A program made the translations under genes and the position numbers. DNA of 64,000 nucleotides from Methylophaga sulfidovorans (GTDB taxonomy: Bacteria > Pseudomonadota > Gammaproteobacteria > Nitrosococcales > Methylophagaceae), in assembly GCF_900114205.1 (NCBI RefSeq), contig NZ_FOSH01000015.1, forward strand, positions 16,745-80,744, given 5' to 3'. How positions within the stretch are numbered: the first letter of the stretch is position 1; every line of letters starts with the position of its first letter. The notes under the pieces were generated by a model, which saw nothing but the letters and a program-made list of their open reading frames with translations, was not told where the DNA came from and made no database searches. Below, piece by piece: positions 46,450-53,556 of this stretch.

Positions 46450-49400
46450 ATGACAGGACACAGAAAATATCGCTTTCCATTTCGCCTGACAATACGCCTT
46501 ACGGTAGTAATGACGTTTATTTTTGCTACCTTCATTACCGCTGTTGCAGCGCTGACACTGCAATATTATTTTATGCAGCAGATGGCCACGGATGCTGCCA
46601 CCGAACGTTTCAATAATCTGGCAGATAAAACCAGCCAATTACTCAACACCATCGATAGTCAGGCCGTGGAAACAACACGGATTCTCGCTAGTTATCCTGG
46701 CCTGGTAAATGGCAATACGGTTAGTCAGGATGCACGCAGTATTTTTTCATCTCTGATGCTTGATCGCGACATGCTTTATGCCATTTACCTCGGCTTACCG
46801 AATGGTGATTTTTATGAAGTCATTAACCTGAATAGTGGCGAGGAAGTTCGCAAACAACTCAACGCTGATCCTAAGGATAGATGGGTTGTTGTCACCATTA
46901 ATGGTGAAGGTGTCGAGCGTAGCCGAACATTTGAATATTACTCAAGTGACTTTAAGCTCAGACTAAAACGCAGTGAACCAAGCAATTACATCTCGGTTAT
47001 CAGTCCCTGGTTTGTGAATGCGGATGAAAATAGCATTAACAAAACAGACCCCTATCTATTTCACAATATACAAGCACCGGGTCAGACCTATTCTAAAAAG
47101 CTAAGTAATGGTGCAGTGATTGCTGTAGATATTGCCTTGAGCTCGATGTCAGATTATCTGAGCCAGCATGAACTGACCGACTTTGGACAAGTCTTTTTAT
47201 ATCGCTCGACCGGTGAATTATTAGCCTCTAACTTGCCGAGTAATGAAGCTATTGTGATTCCTGAAACACGGACACCACTCGATTTAACCGCAGAAGAAAA
47301 AGCACTGATAGCTTCATCTGGACGTTTAAAAGTCTCCAATGAAATGGACTGGGCGCCCATTGATTTTTCCAGTTCAGGTCGGCCTAAAGGCTATAGCATT
47401 GATTATCTTCGTATTATCTCTGATATGACGGGGCTTAATTTTGAGTATATTAATGGCTTCTCATGGAAAGAGCTGGTTACACAATATGAAACCGGGCAGA
47501 TTGATATTTTGCAGTCGGTGTTTGATATTGGTAAGTCCTTATATTCCGGTACATTTACCGATCCTTATGTGCATTTGCCTTATTCACTGGTTACCAAAAG
47601 CGGTAATCCGCCAATATCTCATCTTCAACAACTGGCAGGTAAAACCGTCGCCATTCCTCAAGGATGGTCTATTATCCAGGTGGTAAGAGAAGCCTTTCCT
47701 AATATAAAGATTGAAGAGGTGCCTTCTACCGGTGCTGTGTTTGAGGCGGTAAGTAAGGGGGAGGCGGATGCTGGATTAGATGTCACGGAAATCCTTCACT
47801 ATGTAGGTGAACGTTTTTTCTACCAGGATGTGCAATATCATGATGATATTGGGTTTGCTCCGACGCCGTTTCCCAGTGATTTGAAAATTCTTATTTCAGA
47901 TCAAAATAAAGCCTTGTTACCCATCATCAACAAAGCCATTGCTCATGTGTCAGATGAGCAAAAAACCGCGCTGGCTCATAAATGGTTTTTGAGTAAACAG
48001 CAGGGTTTGTTAAGTGTGCCTTATTCGCCATTATTGGATTACGCTCGTGATGAAAATGATCAGCGTCAGCTAAAAGAAGTGAATCTAAACGGCGAGGCGA
48101 ACTATGTTTATGTCTCGCCATTTGGCAGCTATGGGGCGAGAAAAGATTACTTAGGTATCGTCATACCTGTTAACGAAGTGCTCAGTGCCGCACAGAAAAA
48201 AGTAACGTTCTCGCTATTGATGTCGATAGGATTTTTGCTGCTACTTTTACCTGCACCGTGGCTATTTGCCACACCTATTGTGTCACCGATTAAAAAGCTA
48301 GCTGAAGAAAATCAGAAAATACGTGAGCGTCAATTCGAGGACTTAGCAATTCCGGATAGCTTTATTCGTGAAATCGATGAGCTGGGCCACTCCATGGAAG
48401 ATATGGTCGCTGCCATTCGCCAGCATGAAATCAATCAGGATAGGTTGATGGATTCCTTTATTAAGTTAATTGTTCAGGCGATTGACGAAAAGTCGCATTA
48501 CACTGCCAGCCATTGTGAACGTGTGCCCGAGCTAGCCTTTATGCTGGCGGAACAGGCAGAATGCTCTTTAGCACCTGCTTTCCGTGAGTTCCGTTTTCAC
48601 TCTAAGGAAGAGTGGCGTGAGTTCAAAGTCGCTGCGTGGCTACATGACTGTGGCAAGATAACCACCCCGGAACATATTGTCGACAAAGGCAGCAAACTCG
48701 AAACGATCTTCAACCGTATTCATGAAATACGCACTCGCTTTGAAGTCCTGTGGCGTGATGCTGAAATTGTCTACTGGCAGAAAATGACTCAGTCTCCAGA
48801 AAATGAAGTACAACATCAGGCAGAGCTGGATCAAACACATCAGAGGCTTAAAGAAGACTTTGCCTTTGTTGCTGAAATGAACGTGGGTGGTGAAGTATTA
48901 AGCGAAGATAAAAAAGTACGGCTCGACTTTATTGCTCAGACTACATGGCTCAGGCATTTCAGCAACCGATTAGGGCTGTCACCTGCTGATGAAGAACGCA
49001 TCTCATCACAAGAAGAAAGTCTGCCCTGTGAAGAACACTTATTGTCCGACAAACCTGAACATATTATCCCTCGTAAGAACGAGGGGATTTTTGATCCCAA
49101 GTTGGGAATAAAAATGACTATTCCTGAGCATTTATATAATCAGGGAGAACTTTATAATCTGAAAGTTGAGCGAGGCACACTCACCGCTGAAGATCGCTTC
49201 AAAATTAACGAACATATTATTAGTACTATTCGCATGCTTGAAGCCATGCCATTCCCTGAAGAACTATCTCGAGTACCACGCTATGCCTCGACCCATCATG
49301 AAAAAATGGACGGCACCGGTTACCCCAGAAAACTCAGCAAAGAGCAACTTTCAGTACCTGAACGCATCATGGTATTAGCCGATATTTTTGAAGCACTTAC

Positions 49401-49602
49401 CGCAGCGGATAGACCTTATAAAAAAGCTAAGAAGTTAAGCGAAGCCATTGATATTATGGCCAAGATGGTTGCTGAGCAACACATCGATCCTGACGTGTTT
49501 GAGCTATTTCTGACCACCGAAACCTACAAAGTCTATGCTGAAAAATTCCTGGCACCCGAGCAGATTGATGAAGTGGATGTGGCGCGGTATCTAAAAAATT
49601 AG
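46450..49602 (+). CDS. Membrane HD-GYP c-di-GMP phosphodiesterase with nested SBP sensor
   Basis: A 1050-aa protein. There is a membrane helix at about 15-38, then a double-Cache-type extracytoplasmic sensor (40-270). A complete type-3 solute-binding domain follows (about 285-520: GRLKVSNEMDWAPIDFSSSG ... AHKWFLSKQQ), then a return to Cache text (YVYVSPFGSYGARKDYLGIV). A second helix lies at about 585-605, followed by a HAMP-like linker. The HD-GYP domain has HD at 732-733 (LHDCGK) and GYP at 957-959 (HHEKMDGTGYP). The ~225-residue gap between HD and GYP is long, owing to an inserted helical region. It likely degrades c-di-GMP in response to a small ligand. Confidence 0.92.
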   Translation: MTGHRKYRFPFRLTIRLTVVMTFIFATFITAVAALTLQYYFMQQMATDAATERFNNLADKTSQLLNTIDSQAVETTRILASYPGLVNGNTVSQDARSIFSSLMLDRDMLYAIYLGLPNGDFYEVINLNSGEEVRKQLNADPKDRWVVVTINGEGVERSRTFEYYSSDFKLRLKRSEPSNYISVISPWFVNADENSINKTDPYLFHNIQAPGQTYSKKLSNGAVIAVDIALSSMSDYLSQHELTDFGQVFLYRSTGELLASNLPSNEAIVIPETRTPLDLTAEEKALIASSGRLKVSNEMDWAPIDFSSSGRPKGYSIDYLRIISDMTGLNFEYINGFSWKELVTQYETGQIDILQSVFDIGKSLYSGTFTDPYVHLPYSLVTKSGNPPISHLQQLAGKTVAIPQGWSIIQVVREAFPNIKIEEVPSTGAVFEAVSKGEADAGLDVTEILHYVGERFFYQDVQYHDDIGFAPTPFPSDLKILISDQNKALLPIINKAIAHVSDEQKTALAHKWFLSKQQGLLSVPYSPLLDYARDENDQRQLKEVNLNGEANYVYVSPFGSYGARKDYLGIVIPVNEVLSAAQKKVTFSLLMSIGFLLLLLPAPWLFATPIVSPIKKLAEENQKIRERQFEDLAIPDSFIREIDELGHSMEDMVAAIRQHEINQDRLMDSFIKLIVQAIDEKSHYTASHCERVPELAFMLAEQAECSLAPAFREFRFHSKEEWREFKVAAWLHDCGKITTPEHIVDKGSKLETIFNRIHEIRTRFEVLWRDAEIVYWQKMTQSPENEVQHQAELDQTHQRLKEDFAFVAEMNVGGEVLSEDKKVRLDFIAQTTWLRHFSNRLGLSPADEERISSQEESLPCEEHLLSDKPEHIIPRKNEGIFDPKLGIKMTIPEHLYNQGELYNLKVERGTLTAEDRFKINEHIISTIRMLEAMPFPEELSRVPRYASTHHEKMDGTGYPRKLSKEQLSVPERIMVLADIFEALTAADRPYKKAKKLSEAIDIMAKMVAEQHIDPDVFELFLTTETYKVYAEKFLAPEQIDEVDVARYLKN

Positions 49603-49616
49603 CATCTAAATGATTG

Positions 49617-49824
49617 CTACAAAACACAAAATAGGTCAGAGTTAAATCAGGTTCAGAAAAAACGGAAGATTTCATGAATACAAAGCAGTTGGCTCTATTT
49701 CCCAAAAAAATTAATAGCGTTTTTATTAACAAACAAATACTTGGAAAATATAAACCAGAATTATAAAGCGACTTCTTTAATATTTATTATGAGGCCAGTG
49801 GGTTCATAAAAGACACTGTTAGGT
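49617..49824 (+). repeat. Dispersed repeat, copy B, at the left edge of the cassette array
   Basis: Shares with copy C (62875-63086) AAAACACAAAATA, TCAGAAAAAA, TTTCATGAATA, ACTTG(G/A)AAAATATAAA and GACACTGTTA, and with copy A the hairpin TTATGAGGCC-AGT-GGGTTCATAA. In this copy the hairpin keeps all ten pairs through G-T pairs. The right end GTTAGGT (49818-49824) is a perfect GTTRRRY crossover site. The frame NYKATSLIFIMRPVGS-stop (about 49760-49809) parallels NYKAACLILIMRPVAS-stop in copy A, so a short ORF once spanned the repeat. Confidence 0.7.
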
Positions 49825-49836
49825 GAAATATTTAAG

Positions 49837-50127
49837 ATGTGGAGACTCAAAGTTTGGTCAATCGTATATGCTCCAATGTTTTTTGGGTTTTTAATATTAA
49901 TTTACATAAATGAAGGAGTTGGTAAATTAATCATGAGCCTTACAGTCTTTGCAGTACCAATTGCAATGAAATATGAAAACGGCATATTAAAAGCAAAAGG
50001 CATTGATGTAACAAACGGTAGTCCAGTAGGGAATTTTCTTGCAAAAATACTTGGTGTAATAGTTGTAGGCGGCGCACTACTTTTATTTTATACAATGGCA
50101 CGCAACATATATACCGGCGAGTTTTAA
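49837..50127 (+). CDS. Cassette gene 1: small membrane protein (96 aa)
   Basis: A 96-aa protein with three hydrophobic segments (about 6-25, 30-50 and 68-88), starting MWRLKVWSIVYAPMFFGFLI. No known family. The gene begins 13 bp after a GTTRRRY crossover and ends 14 bp before an attC, which is the normal packing of an integron cassette. Function unknown; many cassette genes encode such small membrane proteins. Confidence 0.72.
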   Translation: MWRLKVWSIVYAPMFFGFLILIYINEGVGKLIMSLTVFAVPIAMKYENGILKAKGIDVTNGSPVGNFLAKILGVIVVGGALLLFYTMARNIYTGEF

Positions 50128-50140
50128 TGTACAAGCAAGC

Positions 50141-50203
50141 ACCTAACAAGGCGTTCAAACGGGACAAGCAAACAGCAGCTTGCCCCTTAACTAGGCGTTA
50201 AGT
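50141..50203 (+). repeat. attC site of cassette 1
   Basis: 63 bp, opening with ACCTAAC (matches RYYYAAC) and closing with GTTAAGT (matches GTTRRRY). The inner arms GGGACAAGC and GCTTGCCCC pair with one G-T, around an AAACAGCA loop. Length, arm order and end motifs match short integron attC sites. Confidence 0.82.
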
Positions 50204-50212
50204 TTTACGAGC

Positions 50213-50677
50213 ATGGATCAAGCATTGAGTATACGAGCTGACTATTTTCTCTACGGAATAGAGATTGGTATTTTAGACTTCAACGATGCGATCTCTTGGG
50301 CTGACTCCGTGATAAAAGAATTGGCTGAGCCAAGCGGTGAGATAATTGACCTCGCGTTGAGCCGCCCACGTGGCCGTAATGGCGTACTAGAGGCGCTTGC
50401 TGAAATTCCAGGTGAAAGGAACCCGAAAGCTGCAGGGCGGCATTTGCTTGGAGAGTTAAGCTGCCGACTGTCTTCTAGCAAGGAGCTAAAGGTAATCTCA
50501 AGGCAGGCTCTTGAAGTTGCATGGATAACTCAGCAGCCCGAAGATGTTCGATTCGAGCTCGACCGTATAGACGACAGCATATATCTCGCCGAGTCAGACA
50601 CATACGGTACGATTAATGAGTGTATGCAGGAGCTGGAAGATGCTCTATCTGTGTACGAGAGCGTCAATGAAACTTAA
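50213..50677 (+). CDS. Cassette gene 2: hypothetical helical protein (154 aa)
   Basis: A soluble, acidic, mostly helical protein (MDQALSIRADYFLYGIEIGI ... LEDALSVYESVNET), with no signal peptide. The N-terminal text DYFLYGIEIGILDFNDAISW and the repeated helices resemble small immunity-like proteins, but I cannot name a family. The gene starts 10 bp after one attC and its stop codon lies inside the next attC, so it is a cassette. GC is higher than in the flanking cassettes, which suggests a different source. Confidence 0.75.
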   Translation: MDQALSIRADYFLYGIEIGILDFNDAISWADSVIKELAEPSGEIIDLALSRPRGRNGVLEALAEIPGERNPKAAGRHLLGELSCRLSSSKELKVISRQALEVAWITQQPEDVRFELDRIDDSIYLAESDTYGTINECMQELEDALSVYESVNET

Positions 50678-50740
50678 CAAGAGCATGTTGTGGATCAATT
50701 TCAGCTGCTCTCCAATTGTCCGCAAATGCTAGCGTTATAA
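50672..50740 (+). repeat. attC site of cassette 2
   Basis: 69 bp, opening with ACTTAAC (RYYYAAC) and closing with GTTATAA (GTTRRRY with one mismatch). AGCAT...ATGCT and the GAGC...GCTC region give the expected imperfect cruciform. It includes the stop codon of cassette gene 2. Confidence 0.7.
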
Positions 50741-50752
50741 CTAATGAAATAA

Positions 50753-51349
50753 ATGATGAAACAACTACTAATCATATTAGCTATTTTTGGGTTAAGTGGA
50801 TGCCAAATAAATAAGCCCTTATCTTTAACAACCACGAACCTAGAAAATACTTCTTGTAATATTCCTGTTAGTGAGCTGACAGTAGTTTCCCCCTTGAAAG
50901 GTGAGAATGTCTTCAGGTTTGAGGATATTATCAGTTCCGGTGTTGTTACTCCTGCAGCAACAGTTGCTCTTGGTGGTTATAAACGCGCAGACTTTAACTA
51001 TTTGTTAGAAGAAGACTCAGAAAGCGTAATTAAAGAAACATTTAAAGATTTGTTTCCCAAAACAGGGAACACTCCAGCACTTCTCAATATCAACTTCAAT
51101 TACTACATTACAGATACTGGAGCAATGTCAAATAAGATAATTTTGGCTATGACAGCAAAACTAGAACAACCAGGCAATGAGCATATCAAAGCTGTAACTA
51201 CACTCCATAGTAGCTACTCGACATTTCCACTAACTTATCCTAGTTCTGATTATCTAAACACCTTATTTTCTGAGGGGTTAGTTAAATTAGAAAAAGAAAT
51301 TTGTAGTAAAGCAAAACTGTTACAACAAGAAAATCTAGCTGACCACTAA
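50753..51349 (+). CDS. Cassette gene 3: lipoprotein of unknown function (198 aa)
   Basis: Begins MMKQLLIILAIFGLSGCQIN: a lipoprotein signal with lipobox LSGC (Cys17). The mature part has no recognised domain; it has two further Cys (SCNIPVSELTVVSP near the start and EKEICSKAKLL near the end) that could pair. Residues 70-160 look strand-rich. A second ATG at 50756 is equally possible. The gene starts 13 bp after an attC and its stop falls in an attC-like remnant, so it is the last cassette of the array. Confidence 0.78.
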   Translation: MMKQLLIILAIFGLSGCQINKPLSLTTTNLENTSCNIPVSELTVVSPLKGENVFRFEDIISSGVVTPAATVALGGYKRADFNYLLEEDSESVIKETFKDLFPKTGNTPALLNINFNYYITDTGAMSNKIILAMTAKLEQPGNEHIKAVTTLHSSYSTFPLTYPSSDYLNTLFSEGLVKLEKEICSKAKLLQQENLADH

Positions 51350-51375
51350 CGCGTCAGCTAATTAAAGCGTTGTAA
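51344..51375 (+). repeat. attC-like remnant after cassette 3
   Basis: CACTAACGCG and AGCGTTGTAA are imperfect complements only about 12 bp apart, with GTTGTAA as a GTTRRRY-like end. Shorter than a normal attC, so it is either a minimal or a truncated site. Confidence 0.45.
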
Positions 51376-51420
51376 TCAATAGGGTCAGAGCGTTTGATTT
51401 TCTCATCATGGATATTAATA

Positions 51421-51463
51421 GGCAGGTTAAAAACTACTAAGAATAGTCTTACCACACTTTGGC
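51421..51463 (+). repeat. 43-bp repeat shared with 27672-27713
   Basis: GCAGGTTAAAAACTACTAAG and the following ~23 bases match CAGGTTAAAAACTATTAAG and its continuation at 27672 with few differences, ending in ACAC..TGGCCT in both. Both copies lie at edges of cassette-bearing regions. The 51.38-51.72 kb gap holds this, the HD-GYP tail copy and a leader region. Confidence 0.6.
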
Positions 51464-51508
51464 CTTATACTGGAAAGTAAGCTACTTTTTACACTGACTC
51501 TAAATATT

Positions 51509-51568
51509 GCTGAAAAATTCCTGGCACCAGAGCAGATTGATGAAGTGGATGTGAAGAAGTATTTGTAA
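51509..51568 (+). pseudogene. Copy of the HD-GYP gene 3' end
   Basis: 51509-51553 matches 49537-49581 (inside the HD-GYP gene) at 44 of 45 bases. It still encodes AEKFLAPEQIDEVDV, continuing KKYL-stop instead of ARYLKN-stop. So the 3' end of the HD-GYP gene stands on both sides of the cassette array, as if the array had been inserted by duplication, or between two paralogous genes of which only the tail of the second survives. Confidence 0.85.
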
Positions 51569-51768
51569 TTTTTTCGGTTATTAAATCTTTCGTTGCTCTG
51601 AAAAATAGAAAATTTGAACGCATACTATTTTCCTTGTGAGGGTTGTCACAAAACTGCAATATTATGCATCGATAGATGTAGTCAACGGCTCTGGATTTTA
51701 TTAAATTTGTACCTCAGTGCATGGATCGCACGGTAATAGAATTTATATAGTCACGGAGGACTGTCTGC

Positions 51769-51816
51769 ATGAATCAATTTTATTCTTATTTTTACCTAGC
51801 TATTTATCGCGTTTAA
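51769..51816 (+). CDS. Possible 15-aa leader peptide of the TPS operon
   Basis: ATG preceded by GGAGGA at eight-base spacing, encoding MNQFYSYFYLAIYRV. Its stop lies 5 bp before the tpsB ATG (51822), which itself lacks a good ribosome site. Translational coupling, or attenuation by the aromatic-rich peptide (four Tyr and two Phe in 15 residues), is plausible. Expression is not shown. Confidence 0.4.
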   Translation: MNQFYSYFYLAIYRV

Positions 51817-51821
51817 TCGCG

Positions 51822-53534
51822 ATGTCAGTATTAAAATCTTTACGGCATATAGCCATATGCTGCTTTTTTCTATGTCTGTGTTTTTTGAGCGTAGCCGTTA
51901 TTGCTCAAACATTGCCTGAAATTGATGCTCTCAAAGAACAGCGTCAACAAGAGCAATTAGAGGCGCTACGCAGACAACAAGAACATGAACCGGACGTTAG
52001 ATTAGAAAGCGACAAGCCAGTACATAGCAATGTCATCCGATTTGATGAAAAGCCATGTTTTGTCATTGAGCACATTTCATTAGTGGGGGATGACTCATCC
52101 AAATTTCAGTTCGCTATTAAAGAAACTCTTCATAAACACCCTGATCTTCTAGGTAAATGTCTGGGTATTAATGCTATCAATCAACTCCAGGCTGAGCTAC
52201 AAAACAGTGTTATTAGTAAAGGATTTATTACTACTCGGGTCTTGATAGAACCCCAGGACCTAAACTCAGGTGACTTAGTTTATAGCCTGATACCAGGGCG
52301 TATTAGTGCTGTTGCTCCGGATAACTCGGTGAGTAAATCAACACTTTGGTTCGCTTTACCAAGCGGTGAAGGTGACTTGCTCAATGTCAGAGATCTTGAG
52401 CAAGCGATGGAGAATATGAAACGTATCCCTACAGTAGATACCAATATTGATATCAAACCGGATGATACGAGAAACGCTCAGCCAGGCGATAGTGAGTTGA
52501 TATTTGATTACCAGCAATCCAAGCCATTCAGGATGACATTATCATTCGATGATAGTGGTTATGAATCGACAGGTCGTTATCAAGGCTCAGCCACCTTATC
52601 TTTAGATAATGTTTTAGGGCTCAATGACCTTATTTATCTTAGTAAAAACAAAGATTTTGGTGGCAAAGATAATGTCGGTGGTAGCCATGGGGAAACGGCT
52701 CATATTTCTATTCCTTTCGGTTACTGGCTGCTCGCATTTACCAACAGTGAATACGAATACGATCAGCGTGTTGCAGGACTCAATCAAGTCTATGTTTATC
52801 AGGGAAAGAGTGAAAGACAGCAGCTTGCTCTGAGCCGGGTTTTGTATCGTGATCAGTTGTCGAAATTAACCTTTTCATTGACTGGCTATCATCGGCGTTC
52901 ACAGAACTTTATTGATGATACTGAAATTGAGGTTCAACGCAGAAAAAGCGCTGGCTGGATTGCTGGTGTTGATTATCGTCGTTATCTCGGCACAGCCACT
53001 ATTGATGCAGGTGTTTCATATCAACGGGGAACAGGTGCATTTCAGGCTATTGCTGCACCAGAAGAAGCCTTTGGTGAAGGTACTTCCAGACCGAAAATTA
53101 TTAATACGTATATCAACTGGTTAATGCCTGTTCAATTAAGGGATTATCAAATTCAGTTGCGGTCAGAATGGCAGGCTCAATGGAATAAAACGCCACTGGT
53201 TCCTCAGGACAGATTCTCTATTGCAGGCCGATACACTGTAAGAGGATTTGATGGTGAACAATCCTTATCTGCTGAGCGCGGCTGGCTTAGTCGTAATACC
53301 ATCAGCTTTCCTTTGCCAGGACAGCAACAGCTTTATTCTGGCGTTGATGTCGGTCATGTGAGTGGCCCCTCAGCGAAATTTCTATTAGGACAAACCTTGG
53401 CAGGGGCCGTTGTCGGATTTAGAGGTCAATGGAAGGGCCTTTTTTATGATGTGTTTGCAGGAAAATCACTTTCAAAACCAGACGGTTTTATGGATGGACG
53501 GCATCTTGGTTTTAATTTGAGCTATCAATACTGA
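51822..53534 (+). CDS. Two-partner secretion outer-membrane transporter (TpsB)
   Basis: A 570-aa Omp85-type pore of the ShlB/FhaC/CdiB family. Signal peptide about 1-28 (CFFLCLCFLSVAVIAQ), then a linker helix with QEQLEALRRQQEHEP. A POTRA domain follows at about 78-150 (CFVIEHISLVGD, FITTRVLIEPQDL), a second POTRA-like part (LVYSLIPGRISAV), then the 16-strand barrel with RFSIAGRYTVRGFDGEQSLS, the conserved loop-6 VRGF motif. I start at ATG 51822 because it gives a normal signal peptide; a GTG at 51717 would add 35 odd residues. It exports the adjacent TpsA. Confidence 0.93.
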   Translation: MSVLKSLRHIAICCFFLCLCFLSVAVIAQTLPEIDALKEQRQQEQLEALRRQQEHEPDVRLESDKPVHSNVIRFDEKPCFVIEHISLVGDDSSKFQFAIKETLHKHPDLLGKCLGINAINQLQAELQNSVISKGFITTRVLIEPQDLNSGDLVYSLIPGRISAVAPDNSVSKSTLWFALPSGEGDLLNVRDLEQAMENMKRIPTVDTNIDIKPDDTRNAQPGDSELIFDYQQSKPFRMTLSFDDSGYESTGRYQGSATLSLDNVLGLNDLIYLSKNKDFGGKDNVGGSHGETAHISIPFGYWLLAFTNSEYEYDQRVAGLNQVYVYQGKSERQQLALSRVLYRDQLSKLTFSLTGYHRRSQNFIDDTEIEVQRRKSAGWIAGVDYRRYLGTATIDAGVSYQRGTGAFQAIAAPEEAFGEGTSRPKIINTYINWLMPVQLRDYQIQLRSEWQAQWNKTPLVPQDRFSIAGRYTVRGFDGEQSLSAERGWLSRNTISFPLPGQQQLYSGVDVGHVSGPSAKFLLGQTLAGAVVGFRGQWKGLFYDVFAGKSLSKPDGFMDGRHLGFNLSYQY

Positions 53535-53556
53535 ACGGATTCAGGGAGATATGATC

